This document shows, in pieces, positions 24,694 through 37,938 of a stretch of DNA of 64,000 nt. The notes beneath the pieces are model-generated. The model had not been told where the DNA came from. It saw only the letters and a list, made by a program, of their open reading frames with translations, and searched no databases. Positions within the stretch are counted from its first letter, which is position 1, and every line of letters begins with the position of its first letter. A program made the position numbers and the translations under genes. Origin of the DNA: Mangifera indica (Eukaryota; Streptophyta; Magnoliopsida; Sapindales; Anacardiaceae); the NCBI RefSeq assembly GCF_011075055.1, contig NW_025401146.1, positions 124,001 to 188,000 on the forward strand, written 5' to 3'.

Positions 24694-27185
24694 ATGAAGA
24701 GCTCGAGCAAACTTTTCACGTTGGGGTTGGTGGCGTCATGGTACGCTTCGAATATAGGAGTTCTGCTACTGAATAAGTACTTGTTAAGTAATTACGGGTT
24801 CAAGTACCCGATCTTTTTGACCATGTGTCACATGACGGCTTGTTCTTTGTTAAGCTACATCGCCATTGCGTGGATGAAGATGGTTCCTATGCAAACTATC
24901 CGATCTCGTCTTCAATTTCTCAAAATCGCGGCGCTGTCTTTCGTGTTCTGTATCTCTGTTGTTTTTGGGAATGTCTCGTTGAGGTTCCTGCCGGTTTCTT
25001 TTAACCAGGCTGTTGGTGCCACGACGCCGTTTTTCACCGCTGTTTTTGCCTACTTGATGACGTTTAAGCGTGAAGCTTGGCTCACTTATGTCACCCTCAT
25101 TCCTGTTGTTACTGGGGTTATCATAGCTAGTGGGGTATGTAATATAATTTTTCCTTCTGTTGTTTTGGTGTTTTTTCATTCCTTGGTTTTTTTTTTTTTT
25201 TTTGTAAATTGAGTAATTTGGGTTTTTGTTTATGGGGTCGGTTGGAATTGAGCTTATTTGTTTCTTTGTTTGAGGTCTTGGTGAAAATTTGGATTTTTCT
25301 AAAGGTTTTTGGTGGTTGGTGAAATCAAATTAGACGTATAATGAAATCAAATTAGCTTATTGTAGTTGTTTTTTGATTTGGAAACGGGATAAATATCAAA
25401 TTCGAGGTAGAAACCAGTTGTTTAGTTGAATCAATGGGATGGCCTTGCTTCAGTTCAATGATTATAGTCTCAGCTTTGTTGATTTGGGCTGTAAGTAAAC
25501 TCTGATAATCCTTTTGAATTTTATACAGCAGAACGAAGCAAGTCTGCTATGTAGTTAGAATTCTATGTAACAATTATTTTGGTTTTCAGCTATATTCAAG
25601 TATAACACAACTTTGTAACTAGTTGATGCTTTTAATTTATGTGTCATTATAGTGATCTTATTGGAAAACTATTCTGCTTCTGACTGTTTTTATTGTTTTC
25701 TTATGTGGGTTCAGGGTGAGCCAAGTTTCCATTTATTTGGCTTTATAATGTGCATTGCAGCAACAGCTGCCAGGGCGCTTAAATCAGTGCTACAAGGAAT
25801 TTTACTTTCTTCTGAAGGGTAAGGAAACTGTTTTATTTCATTTTAACTTGAAGGCATAAGTTCTTGGTCTTATGTTTCAAGTAATTAGGACATTAGTAAA
25901 GGTTACTGAAAAATATGTAATTTTTTTGAAGGGAAAAGCTGAATTCTATGAACCTCCTTCTATACATGGCTCCAATAGCTGTTGTGTTTCTACTCCCGGC
26001 AACACTTATAATGGAAAAAAATGTGGTTGGTATTACGCTTGCTCTTGCTAGAGACAATATCAAGATCATCTGGTATCTACTATTCAATTCAGCGCTAGCT
26101 TATTTCGTGAATCTGACCAACTTTTTGGTCACTAAACATACCAGTGCTCTGACACTCCAGGTATGCCTCATTTCTGGATTTATTCTTTGACAAAACATTT
26201 GTTATTTTTGCTTTTCTTTCAATGTTTAAGCCTAATAACTCAATGCCTTTCTGTTCATAAATATAAGAAAGTTCACAAACATAAAGAAGAGAAATTTCCA
26301 TGATTAACAATCAATAGACAACTTAAAGCTGGTTATGAAACTAACTGGGATCCTTTTGAGTGGATATGATTTTGGGATGATAGGACCCCAGTAGTGAAAG
26401 GACATTGTGTGAACTGTGGTAGAGCTCCCCTTGGATTTGTTGTCATGGTTTAATTTGGATTGTTTTGAGATGGTGTACCTACTCAAAGTTAACGGTCAAA
26501 TCTATGTATGGTATTTTTTGGGGGGATTTTATCTTTGGTTTCACATTCCAGGTCGTACTATGGTATGGGGGTAATATCAACCCTCCTTGTGGATCATTTT
26601 ATTGCTTTCCCATGCTTGAAATTATACCAGCTTTGGTTATCTTCTATTGTGATTTTTCATATGTTGTGAAACCCATCAAACAATCTCAACTGGTGTGTTT
26701 AAAGCATCAATTTGATAGAAGAGATAGGCATTGTTGGAATTTGTAATTCTTACTCTTTTTAGAAAGCTGTGTCTCCAACCCTTCAATGTCTTGTTCATAT
26801 TTTTCCTTGCAAACAACTATACCTATTGGAGAATTTAAGAAAAATAGAAAATAACCCCTTTTCCATTGTTGTCATCATGTTTACTATTTTCTTCACTCCG
26901 GTTCATTGCAGATTTAATTGTTTTGATACATTCAAACGTTAATTCTTTCTTGCTCTTTTCGTCTCACATGTTTCTTCAAAGTATTAAATATATATTATGT
27001 GATGAGATTAATAAAGCATTTGGGTCGTTCAGGTACTAGGAAATGCAAAGGGGGCAGTAGCTGTGGTGGTATCGATTTTGATATTTAAAAATCCAGTTTC
27101 TGTGACCGGAATGCTTGGTTATACACTAACAGTGTTTGGAGTGATCCTCTATAGTGAATCAAAGAAAAGAAGTAAGACGACATGA
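24694..27185 (+). CDS. Nucleotide-sugar/triose-phosphate translocator family transporter
   Basis: Four coding exons: 24694-25134, 25715-25818, 25932-26160, 27033-27185, giving 308 residues. About ten membrane helices span almost the whole protein. Typical TPT/NST stretches are [60 protein letters not shown] and [20 protein letters not shown], then the helix 9-10 region [20 protein letters not shown], and a short basic cytosolic tail ([10 protein letters not shown]). It most resembles the At3g11320/At5g05820 clade, which groups with Golgi UDP-sugar antiporters; the substrate cannot be read from sequence. The GAGATGAAG context at 24694 gives the start [11 protein letters not shown]. Intact, with all splice borders canonical. 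Confidence 0.93.
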
Positions 27186-27719
27186 AGGAAAAGAATATGC
27201 GTAATCTGTTATGAATAGTGCCAAAAGAGAGGCAACAGCTCTGGTGGGCAAAGTTTGAGGTGCGTGGTGGTGGTCTTAGATTTTGCCCATTCAAATTCTA
27301 TTTTTTAGCTGGAAGCCTGAGACTAGGATTCCATCTTGTATCAGCAACAAGCGCAGGATTAGACAAAAGTAGAAAAATCCAATAAAAAGTGACTGATTTA
27401 TCTCTATTATGCCCAGCTTGGTGTTTGTAGAGAATATTGTTTTACCTTCTTTATTCTTTCAAGAAAGATTTGTAGAATTGGGTCACTATACAACTAAGTC
27501 TGTTATTAACATTTGTTATATTGATTAATTAACGAAAGTTAGTCATGATTTCAAATGGTTTTGGAAGTTCTTTCTCTGCTTTTTTTTTTAAATCATGGAA
27601 GATCATTTTCTTTTAGTTATAAAAAAATAATTTAGATGAATGAAACGTGAGATAAATCAGAATTTAGAAAAAGTTTTGTAAAATTGACATATCTATCTAT
27701 GTATCTATGTATCTATCTA

Positions 27720-27762
<43 letters not shown>

Positions 27763-28043
27763 CTGACATGGACTGATATGAAAGAAGATGAAAATGAAGA
27801 TGGAGGGTAAATCCAAAAAAGAGGAAATTCCATAATCAAGGAGAGAAAATAGAAGACATAGGAAGACATACAGAGAAGGAAAAATTGATTAAACTATGCA
27901 CGATAGGCGTGGGATATAAAGTTGCCATGCCTTTCACCTTCCAAACAAACTCACATCTTCTGTGTCTTCCAGGTGCAACTCTTACTTTTATACAATATAT
28001 ATATATTACTCTTAGTTGAACTCAACAAACCCAACAAATTTTG
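27186..28043. other. Intergenic region with TATC/TA microsatellite
   Basis: Contains the transporter 3' region and the compound microsatellite at 27682-27760. No gene seen. Confidence 0.7.
27682..27760. repeat. Compound (TATC)n(TA)n microsatellite
   Basis: About ten tetranucleotide units of the ATCT/ATGT type followed by about 19 TA units. Confidence 0.95.
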
Positions 28044-31000
28044 TTATATTTTTAATGGATTTTGAGTGTTGAAACCAGTCACGGTTCTTCCACTTGAAGA
28101 ACCAAGAGTGCTCAAGTTGGGATCATCCTTGTACCTGTTCCAGGCTGTTTGAAACTGTAAGTCTTTACATCTAGTCAATACAGGAAGGAAAAAATAAAGC
28201 TTGATTCTTTTGGGCCCAATATGAATATAATTTTTTCTTTAAAAAAACAAAAAGATTCTTACTGTTTCAGCAGAATTAGGATCTGAATAATAAATCATAC
28301 CAGTTCTGATTTCCTCCCGAGCTCTTCTCATTGCTGCCTCCTTGTACAATTTGGTAAGTTCATCCACCGATCTGAATTCAAAATATGAGAAGGTGAATTC
28401 GAAACTGAGAAAAAAAGAGAGTCCGAAAATTGGATGCCAATATAATAAAAATAAAATGCTTAGAACTACAGTCACAAGCTGGGAAAGTGGAAGATTCTCG
28501 AAACTCGGATCAAGAATTGTTTAACAAATTGGTTGTAGGAGGATGACACATATATGTTTTGAAATGAGAAAAGAGAAGTGGCTCCCTGCAGAAATTTAAG
28601 TCAATTGTAGGTCTTCGTGTTAAAAAACTGATCAATGAATTGCCTATATACAAAACATCTTTCATGGAACTAGTTTGCAGGACCCAAAAAATCCAATAGA
28701 GCCTGAAAAAGAGCAATGACAAAATTAAGAAATGAACAAAAGTTTTCAGCATTTAAAAAGAATCAATTCTTTTGTTGATTTTCAGCAATGCCCTAAACAA
28801 TTGTCTAAGCAGCAGCAGTTTTGAATCTCAGAGTTCCCCACACATATTTTGATTTAATTGTTTTAACAATTAAAATATCGTACTAATTTACCATTTCACT
28901 TCCTCAAATGATGTGTATATGATGATGCATTCTAATTATGATCAAGCAGAATCTAAAATTCATCAAACTCCTAGATGAGGGGAAAACTTAATTACCCGTC
29001 AACATATGGAGAGTTCCCTATGCACGTTAATTTTACTGTAGTTTGAAGCCCCTTGAGAACCTGCCCAATAAATTCAGAAATTAATTTAATACACTCAATA
29101 AAAAGCACCAATTACATTAGTGGCCGCCAAAATTCGTGAATTTGCTGCAGTAAAAAGATGTTCGATAAGAGCACAAATAATTAGATTCTCATCGCACCAA
29201 ATGTGTCTAACAATACTGATCACAGGTTCAGTCAAAAGTAGATGTTATTCAATAGAAAAAGCTTTTAAATCTTTACATGTTTAGAAACAAACCAAAAAGC
29301 ATAACGCCAAAGAAAAATTCTATCATATTCCTTTAGGAAGTACAATTCAGAATTATAGTCTTTGCAGAGCAAAAAGCTAAACTTAAAAGCTATATATTCA
29401 TACATCAAGACAATAACAACAGCTATTTCAAATGTAAGATACTGTTACCAATGTTAAAAGTTTGATGCTTGATCTTGGAGTTCATTAATTAGAAGACTGT
29501 TAGACCACCTATCATCAAAGTATACCGAAGGAATAGGAGCAGCAGTGGAAATTTACTACAAGGTGAGGTGGAGTCAATTAGAAAAGAAGGCAAAGGATTG
29601 GCACACATGGGGGCTGGAAAATGGAAGGCAAATGTGATTGGATTGACAGCATGTAGAAGGGAGGAGGAAAGAGAAATGCAGTTTTGAGGAAATTAAGTAG
29701 GGAAATCTGGGATTTTAGGCGCTATGGCCTGGGAGGATTTGGCACGTACATTGCCAGAACATTTTCTTTTGTTTACTGTTTATTTCCGATTGACTTTTAC
29801 TGGTGAACTGAAAGTGTTGGACTTGCTTATTTGAATTAATATAATTATTCTGTTACTGTTCGATTGGTCTGTTGACTTTATGGTGGATTGTTGTGTTTGT
29901 GGGGGAAGAGTATTTGCTGGTAGAATGAGTATTTGCAGGTTGGTCTGGATAGTGGTTGTAGAAGAGTTGTCTAAACAAGAGAAGAAACAGATTACTGACA
30001 CAGGTATTCATCGCACACAGAGTGCATCAGGATGCACCATTATTTTACAATGTAAAATTAGAAGTTTCACGACTTTTTAAACCTCAAATTGTTGAAAAAG
30101 AAAGAGAGAAAAATGAATACTACTTGAATTAGAAGATGCTAGTTCTCACCAGTGACAAAGTTTCATCATCATCAGCATGCATCCATTTGAAGAAAAGTGG
30201 AAGTATGCGACCAAAATGAGCTAATAAAACAAGGCTAAGACCACCGAAAAGAGGTTCAATATCTTTGGGCCATGCAAGACGTGGCTCCTTTATTTCTTGG
30301 CTGCCGCTCCAAGTGACTGAAGCATCTCGTTCAATATCCTTTCAAACCTAGCCTATCTACAAGCTCCTTTCTGATCTAAAAATAAAAACTAAAAAGATCT
30401 AAGGCCCAGAAGAGATCTGATGCACTTTTAGCCAGTCACAGCATGTAAATTTACTAAATTTTCTGGTGAAACACATAATTTAGAACTGTGTAAACTCATG
30501 TCACCCAAAAGATTGTAACCATAATGAAGCATAAGAAGCATTCTTGACCCTGAAAAGAGGTCACAAATGTGCATCCATTTGTGATCCCAACTGGTTATCA
30601 ATCCCTATGATTAGAAGCTACAAAATCAGGATATGCAGTTAAAAACTTATGAAAAGTAAAACAAAGATTACAAGAATACCACGAGCTATTGCAGTTACTT
30701 CTCTGTGTACTAGTCACAAGAAGAACTGACATCTCCACAACAAGGTGCCATATCTCATCAGCGGAAGAAATATTCTGACAGCAAGCATCAAGAATCACAT
30801 CTTCATACAAACTAAGATCCATAACATTCACATTTTCTGCAAGATGTATAAGCACAACCATACCCTGCGCCTGAAATTTTTTTGAAAAAGAGTATCATCC
30901 AACAATTTGCAAATGATTACAGCAGTCATATCATATGATATATTAATCAAAGCACATACTTTGACCTCCCGTGACCAGTGGTCAAGCGCAGCCAATGCAC

Positions 31001-31741
31001 AAGGAATTAGCAAGTTGCAGAACTTGCCCAAATCAGGATATGCTCAACCTACAAACATTATCACAACCTCTCTTAAAATAACGAAAAATCTGAACTGGAC
31101 AATAAATTTTACAACTAGCCGGTTTACTATAGAATTTAAACACAATAAACTTCATGAAAACAAGTTAAAATGTTTCCAAAAACAGTTTCCAGTTAAAATT
31201 CTTTAAAAACTAGAATAATATCAGAAAATGTAATATATAAAGTGTTTTATCTATCTCCGATGGTCTTTCAATTATAATACTACTTTCAGATATTATATTT
31301 AAATACAACTCAGATTTTTGAAGCTTTTTCTAACGTTTCAAACCTGAGTAACAAACCACCGGAACCGTTAAGCCGCCGAAATCGCATGAACAATTGGAAC
31401 CATAGCCGAAGCGGCGGTTACTTGATCAGTGTCATTGTCTATATCAATTGAACTCTCTTTAATCCTCTCCTTCAAAAGCGGCACCACTTCCGGCAACAAC
31501 CCAGCTAAAATGGTGCCGTACTCGTTCGCAATAGCATGAAAAAGTGACTCAACAGTAACTGAAATGTGTTCGTGGATCCATGTTAGAGACTCGTGATTTG
31601 AAGACCGAGAAGAGATTAGAAGAGCAAGCGCTAGGGTCACATTTATGAGGTTTTACTGTCCAATGCCGTTTCAACGTCGAGAAGAGTGTATAAAATTGAT
31701 TTGATAGAGACGGCGGCGTCTTCTGGCGGTGTGTAGTTCAT
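28044..31741 (-). pseudogene. Decayed ARM-repeat protein gene (At2g39910-like)
   Basis: A multi-exon gene that keeps its introns but is broken. From the ATG at 31741 the frame reads MNYTPPEDAAVSIKSILYTL and stops (TAA at 31645-31643); a shifted frame continues TLALALLISSRSSNHESLTW through LLPEVVPLLKERIKESSIDI and meets TAA at 31370-31368, just before FRWFVTQV. Later exons are recognisable: YPDLGKFCNLLIPCALAALD, ILDACCQNISSADEIWHLVV, then at about 30370-30150 ERILNEML, HLERQPRNK and PLFFKWMHADDDET in three different frames, TTVKLTCIGNSPYV near 29020, VDELTKLYKEAAMRRAREEI near 28340, and a tail ending at 28044. Several independent lesions argue for a pseudogene rather than an assembly error. 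Its place beside WLIM2 and the HAD gene fits orthology to the Arabidopsis ARM-repeat gene in the same block (from memory). Confidence 0.75.
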
Positions 31742-32441
31742 TCTTTTCACTGTGTAGTATCGGATTTATTAACCTAAAATTTTAAAACAGAAATAAAGTT
31801 ACATGTTTTTCGCGAAAGAAACGCTTGCCGGGAGATAGAGAGAGCTTCCTGAAAGAGACGGTCATGGTGAGCTGAAACCTATTTCGACATTTCTGAACTC
31901 AGTCGAAGTCGAGGAATAGTGGAATTATTTTCGATTCAGCAGTTTGTAAAAATCGAGTTCAAAGGCTGCTGTGAATTTTCACTAAATATTATCTATAGGG
32001 AATCACAATTGAAATTAAATGATCCATAAAGCCCACTTCCTGAAACATCATTTAATTGTCATCTCATTGATGAAATTAGAAGCTTTCAAAAAACCATATT
32101 TTCTGACAAAGCAATAACTATGCCAGAAAAGAGAAAACAAGAGATGAGAATAGAGATTTTCCAGTTTATGTTGAATTGTACAAACTGAAAACAAAAGCAC
32201 CAAAGGCTGATAATATTTATTTTAAGATCAAGCCCTGCAAATGGTCATTTTCATAACTGGAAGAATGCACAATCCTGTAACCATTATCGCAACAAAATGC
32301 CCAACACAGATGAGCACAAACCAATCGAGGAACCATAGGTTTATTAGTTCCCCTCAACAATAATCAGAGGAATCAAAAGGAAAGCACACTGACAAACAGA
32401 ACAAAGCCACACCAAATAGATAGTAGAAATCAGTTGTGAGT

Positions 32442-34079
32442 TCAAGCTTCTGGAACAGAGGCTGCGGCACGCTTCATTGATGCAGACTTGATAAGATGGT
32501 TGTAGCTACCTTTCTCCTTGAACAGCTGAGAAAAGTGGTGTTTACAATACAAAATACCCTCAAGGGCTGCATAATTTGATGGGCTTAAGGAACAGCCACC
32601 ATGAGAGCACTTAAAACATGTCTTGTGATAGGCTTGGTTCTCCACCGCTACCTGATGATTTTTGACACAGGAAATCCATATTAAAAACCTAAGCTTTGAA
32701 GGTATATGTACAAACAAGAATTTCAAAATATGATTGAATGTCTTAATATCTGTGACTACACATTACCATATATATTAGCAGAACAATCTGATCCCAACAA
32801 ATTATTAGCATTTTGCTTCGAAGTTACAACTAATAAGGCCTAGAGACCCCTGTGACATACATCTACTTAAAACTAAGTAAACACTTTCCGGATTGCTTGT
32901 TTGCTGCCCAACAGTTTTTCCATATATATATATATATATTCTCCTAATGAACTTCAATGACTTCTTTTCATAACATAAAACTAATGTAGACAAATTAACA
33001 AACACAAAGGTTGTATCAGGCCAACACTTGAGTACCTCAATTTGAAACAAGGAATTCATAAGTATAGAACAACACCTACGTTCAGTACACAGGCTCTGTA
33101 ATTGGAGAAACTTTCTACACAGACTATTACAATTTGCTGACTTTTAAAATCCTGGGAACCTACCTTTTCCAGTGGATAGACCGTTTTGCCACAAGTAGCA
33201 CATTTTTCTTGTGTCCCAGAGAACATGCTGGCAGCTTTGCTAGGTGACCTTGTCTGAAATCAACAGACTATTGGGAATTAGAAAGACCTCGAGAAACATA
33301 TGGCATATTTTAACATGATTTACATTTTTAATTATAATCTTTTTCTAAAGATACATTTTAACCAAATTTCACATATGTTCAAAACCGCAGGAAGATTTAC
33401 CAGTTCAGGAGTTAACTTCTCAGCTGACTTTGCAGCTGTCAACAATAAAACCGATAGCTAATTAAACAGGTAAAACTGAACTGTCGACAAATCACAAAAT
33501 GAGATTCTTCATCTGGAAAGCAAGATACATACGTGACTGAAAATTCTTGTTGAAACTACCCGTCTCTTTGAACAGCTGCTCAAAATGAGGCTTACAGTAA
33601 AGTACACCTTCCATGGAGGAGTAATTGCTCAGCTGACAACATTCAAATTTCCCACCTTAATAAACACAAAGCTATATAATAATAAATAAATCATACAATC
33701 AACAAAATCTAAAGGCGTGGAACACATCAAATTGATTAAATCAGGGTTCAAAAACCATTAACCGACTGAAACATCATTAAGGCTATTGGGACGTAAACCC
33801 GAAAAATTAATCTTTCAAAATAAGCCAACATCCTTCCATTACATAAACCAGCCTTAGCTTAATAATTTTTTACTTTTCATTAAAAAGATCAACTAAAGGA
33901 ACAGCAAAATAACCAGAAATATACATAAAAAAAAAAAATAGTACCTTCAATGTCCCTTTGCAATGTGAACACTTGAAGCAAGATTTATGGTAAACAGCCC
34001 CATCTGCCGATAACTGCTCAACTGGATACACTGTCTTCTCGCAAACCTTGCACTTCTGTTGTGTACCAGTAAAAGACAT
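32442..34079 (-). CDS. WLIM2: LIM-domain protein WLIM2, actin-bundling
   Basis: Five coding exons on the minus strand: 34079-33945, 33632-33533, 33435-33401, 33253-33164, 32651-32442, giving 189 residues. It has two LIM zinc-binding domains: LIM1 at about residues 10-60 (CKVCEKTVYPVEQL, then YHKSCFKCSHC and YCKPHFEQLF) and LIM2 at about 108-160 (CATCGKTVYPLEK, then YHKTCFKCSHGGC and YCKHHFSQLFKEKGSYNHL). All eight zinc ligands of each domain appear present. Plant two-LIM proteins bind and bundle F-actin and also shuttle to the nucleus; the WLIM2 class is widely expressed. The start MSFTGTQQKC is the family standard. The long leader (34080 to about 34600) contains a CT-rich tract on the coding strand; overlapping ORFs read there are not genes. 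Intact. Confidence 0.96.
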
Positions 34080-34805
34080 AGCTACTATAAATAATGCTTT
34101 AGATCTGACTGTTCTGTGTCTCCCTCAAAATCTAAGTTGACCAAAAAAATTGAAATTTTAAACACCAAATCGAATTAGTAACCGATCTGAAACTTGTTGC
34201 AAATAAAGAAACTGATAAGGCAGAGCAAATTTTTATCTACTCATGTCGAACCAAACTTAAGAAAATACAAAGCAGGTAGATTCGTTTGGTCAAAGAAACA
34301 TACCTTGAAGAAAGCTTCGATCTCAGAAATAATCCAAACAAAGCAATTGTGAAAAAAAAAAAGAAAAAGAAAAACCCAGATGGGGAGCCGAACTTGGAAA
34401 GGGGTTTGAAGGAGAAAAGTAAGAGAAATGGAAAGGAAGAGCGTGGTTTTGGGACGCTTTTGCCAGGCAAAGAAATGGATTAGTGATAATGACGAGAGAG
34501 AGTGAGATATAAGTGAAAATAAACAAACATCAAAATACCTCCTTCGCTGTAAACATTTTGTCTCCACTGTGTCTCTTTTAGCCAACCTAGTCAAATTAAA
34601 TTACGGGATTATTTACATTTTAACACTAATTTCTCTCTTTTTCGTCAAATTTTTATTAGTAAATTTCGTTAAATAAAAAAATAAACTAATTATTTAATAT
34701 AATTTTTTTTACTTTTTTTTTTAATTCATAATTTTTCCCTGTTACTTTAAATTATAATTGTTAAAAATATTAAACAAAGGACAATTACCCAATAGCTTTT
34801 TGAAA

Positions 34806-35140
34806 TTGAGTATCATGTTGTTGTTGATGCTACTGTCGGTGAGGTCAATTGGGTTCACATTTTGCTTTATCAGCTCCGTCTATCACATGCTACGCCTCTA
34901 GTAATCAATGGCGACAATGTTGGGATAATTTATCTTTGCAATAATCCTTTTTTTCATAGCAAAACAAAGCATATCAAAGTGGATTTTCACTTTGTGCACG
35001 CTCAAATTCAAAACAAAGAGCTATGCATTTGGAACACATTGATGCTACTGATCAACTTGCTGACTTTGCCTTTTCTACATCACTTGCATCAGCAACAGTC
35101 TTTCAATATTGACATTCTTGATACCACACCTGTCTTGTAG
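34806..35140 (+). mobile_element. Ty1-Copia polyprotein fragment (RNase H end)
   Basis: An open frame reading EYHVVVDATVGEVNWV, then INGDNVGIIYLCNNPFFHSK and TKHIKVDFHFVHAQI. This is the C-terminal RNase H region of Copia polyproteins, where relatives carry DN-x-x-A-x-x-L-x-x-N-P-x-x-H-x-R-T-K-H-I. Only about 110 codons remain; the N-terminal gag, protease, integrase and RT parts are missing. Sequence to about 35225 may be the adjacent element end, but no LTR pair is seen. It is an old insertion between WLIM2 and the HAD gene. Confidence 0.85.
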
Positions 35141-35234
35141 AGGCATACGAAGAACTATCAATTACCCTTTTTACATAACACTCCCTCATTAGTGTATAAG
35201 ATCTTCCTTATTAAGGAGGTGCGAAGGAAGAATG

Positions 35235-35365
35235 GTATTATATGTATAAACAATTATATGTTATCATGTGATTTAGTAATTTTAACTTAGAGATAAAATA
35301 AAATTGAATCACATGATGATATAACATTATTTGTACGTAAAATTATATATATAGTTTTATTGAAG
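35235..35365. repeat. MITE-like AT-rich palindrome, copy 5
   Basis: Left arm TATGTTATCATGTGATTTAG and right arm GAATCACATGATGATATAAC are nearly perfect inverse complements around an AATAAAAT core. This is the cleanest hairpin of the family in the window. Confidence 0.6.
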
Positions 35366-35718
35366 AAAAAATATTGTTGAATTATTCCAAGACAAGAATG
35401 GTATGAAGTATGATAGTATACAACAAAAGAATCACTGGGATTCCACAAAGGAACAATGGAAGATTTGGTGTAAGGCGGTTGACACTAGTCATATGAAATG
35501 AGATCGGGTGCCAGCGAAGAAGACTGGGAGAGGTATATATAGGTATGTCAAATGGCTCATAAAAAAGTAGATTTTGTTTGAATTGAGATATTTGGATGCT
35601 TGTCCTGTCATGCATTTGGCTCTAATGGGATGGTCCAGCTTGGATGGAGTTTCTTGTTACTATAAAAAAAATTCTACTGTAGTCCACTCCAGAAGGAAAC
35701 TTAATATTAGCATATTTA

Positions 35719-35758
35719 TATTTATATATATATATATATATACACACAAACACACACA
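35719..35758. repeat. Compound (TA)n(CA)n microsatellite
   Basis: TA units followed by CACACAAACACACACA, within the DNA just downstream of the minus-strand HAD gene. Confidence 0.9.
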
Positions 35759-35888
35759 ATTGAACTCTCCAGGAATTCAAAACATAATGATTAGCAGGGT
35801 TCACAAATAAAATGGAAGATCTTCAAATAACGAACGATGGATAAACAGAAGAAATCATAGTGGGAAAGCCTAGTTTCAACATTATCTA

Positions 35889-37938
35889 TTATGCTAGCTT
35901 CTTTCTTTCAGTGAGATGCTGAAAATCATAATATAAAGGATTTGGAAGCTTGAAGACACGCTTGCCTAGATTTGGACCCATTAAAGCATCCATTTGGCAG
36001 CTAATCAAACAAGTTATGCGGAAGCCACCTTCCTGTAGTATTGTCCTTTGTCTAGATATGTATTCGCGGCTATCCATTTGCATTTCATCATCTACCCTGC
36101 AGGAATGCTAACATTTTAATCAAACTCCATAGGCAAATGCAAAAGCTCAATTTGATTCACCCACAATGGAGAGAAATGCAATCAATGATGACTAAGGAAA
36201 AAAATGAATGATATATCATTACCTCATAATCAATGAAGCCCAGTCTCCGTATCCTGCAGAAATAAGGAGCTCTGTGGTGGCATTTCGTTGTCCTTCAGGT
36301 TTTCTGGATATCAGAATCACAGGCCATCCACTAGCTTGAAGTGACAAGAATAATTTCAGAGTAAGCATTTGCTTTAGATGATTGGCCTCTTTAATATCAT
36401 CAACATTACCACATGGATCAATTCTGTGTCATAGCAGAATTATGTCTTGTAAGTGACTTATATCAATAACAAGAACAAGAACATAGTTTGGAAGGCAAGT
36501 ATGCTTCAACATGACTTACTAAGAAGATGCACAACAGGATGCCAACACCATTGCTTGATTTCCCAACATTTATCAAAAGATTTTATGTTCTTCAACATTA
36601 AACAAAACAAGGAACAAATAATGAAGCTAGTCTGCTAGTGTTTGAGTACATCAAAGAAAGAAAATTCTAAATTTCAGAGTTTTTTTTTCTTTAAAAAAAA
36701 AAGAAAAAACTACAAACTTCACATACGGAGAAACAATTGGTCTTCCAGGAAATTCCTTAACTTTGCTAGACAAGAAATTCAGGAAAACCAAACTCTAACT
36801 AAGATGGGACATGTTAAAGTTGAGAGAAATTACCCATCCATTAACAGCTTGGTGCATTGAGGACTTGGAGCAACAACGTAATCTATGTCTAACAGAACCA
36901 CATCTAGACCATCAGGAGTTGGTGAAAGAGTACTGAAATAACTTTCAATCATCCACACTGTAAAATTTAGATCTCTAGTATATAGTCCAGCTTTGAGATA
37001 TTGAATAGCAAGAACCCTACAAACTGAAGGGAAGTAATCAGCTTCTACCTCCAAGCTGTTAAGTTCTGCATGTAGAGCATACATTTTGCAGTAACTGTAA
37101 TCATCACTTGCTTTAGCAATTTCAACAACTCCAGCCCTGCTACTTTGACAGGATTGCAACATTACCGCCAATGCAATCAGCAAGGTTACCAACAAAATCC
37201 CAACAGTTGCAAGGCCACCAATGAAGATTGTTGCAGCAAAAGATGTCATATAGAACCCTGACTCAACTGCATATCGGCTTCCCAATTCTGTTCTCAAGGG
37301 AAAAAAAAAGTTATCAATATTCCACCAGAATTAGGGGAAAAATGAAAAACTACAAACATGATATAATCATAAGTTTACAACTGCAGATTAGCTGAAAACT
37401 TTCCGCTGATGGCATGACGCAAAAAGTGGCCCAAATGTGCAAACATATAGATCATCCTTCTTCTAATAGCCTAGTATTTTAATTTAGAACTTGAACCGGT
37501 TGAACCCACGCAAACACATCTTCAATGCCACAATATATAACTTCCCTGAAAATAATATGATTTCATATGGCTTTTGAAAATTCAGCTATTTACACTTGTT
37601 ATTACTCTTAATGATCTAGCAAATGAAGCACTTGATCTATTTCGTATAGAAGTGAATATCAGTGCAAGTACTTATAAAATAACATACCGTTTCACAATTT
37701 TGAAGTTAAAAAGTGACATAACTTACCCAACTATGTAATACGTATACACAATTGAGAATGCGAATGATGTGTCAATCATGTGATATGAATATTTTATATT
37801 TAATTTACAATTATTCAATCACATAATCAAATATGTACTAAAAAGGACATAGTTTTATTTTATCTTACCAGAGCCTCCTCTACTCTCGAGACTCCGGATG
37901 GAGTACTCCCGCTCCATTTCATGACCATAAGCTGACAT
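35889..37938 (-). CDS. Membrane HAD IIIB acid-phosphatase-like protein
   Basis: Four coding exons on the minus strand: 37938-37869, 37287-36834, 36423-36223, 36096-35889, giving 310 residues. A cytosolic N-terminus ([13 protein letters not shown]) precedes one strong membrane helix at about residues 36-65 ([20 protein letters not shown]). The rest is a class-B/VSP-like acid phosphatase domain: [34 protein letters not shown], motif I region [16 protein letters not shown] (Asp157, Asp159), then [20 protein letters not shown] and [20 protein letters not shown]. Motif I differs from the canonical DxDxT: the fifth residue is Val, so catalysis is doubtful. Closest relative by memory is Arabidopsis At2g39920, which sits near COI1 as here. 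Function unknown; it could be a membrane-anchored non-catalytic relative. Confidence 0.9.
37735..37865. repeat. MITE-like AT-rich palindrome, copy 6
   Basis: Inside intron 1 of the HAD gene, close to the exon 1 donor. The arms GTCAATCATGTGATATGAAT and ATTATTCAATCACATAATCA flank a TTTATATTTAATTTA core; GTATACACAATTGAGAATG lies at one end. Confidence 0.5.

Noticed and set aside
34237..34594. Overlapping minus-strand ORFs in the WLIM2 leader
   Set aside because: Low-complexity Ser/Phe/Leu reading of a CT-rich 5' leader; no domain, and several frames are open at once.
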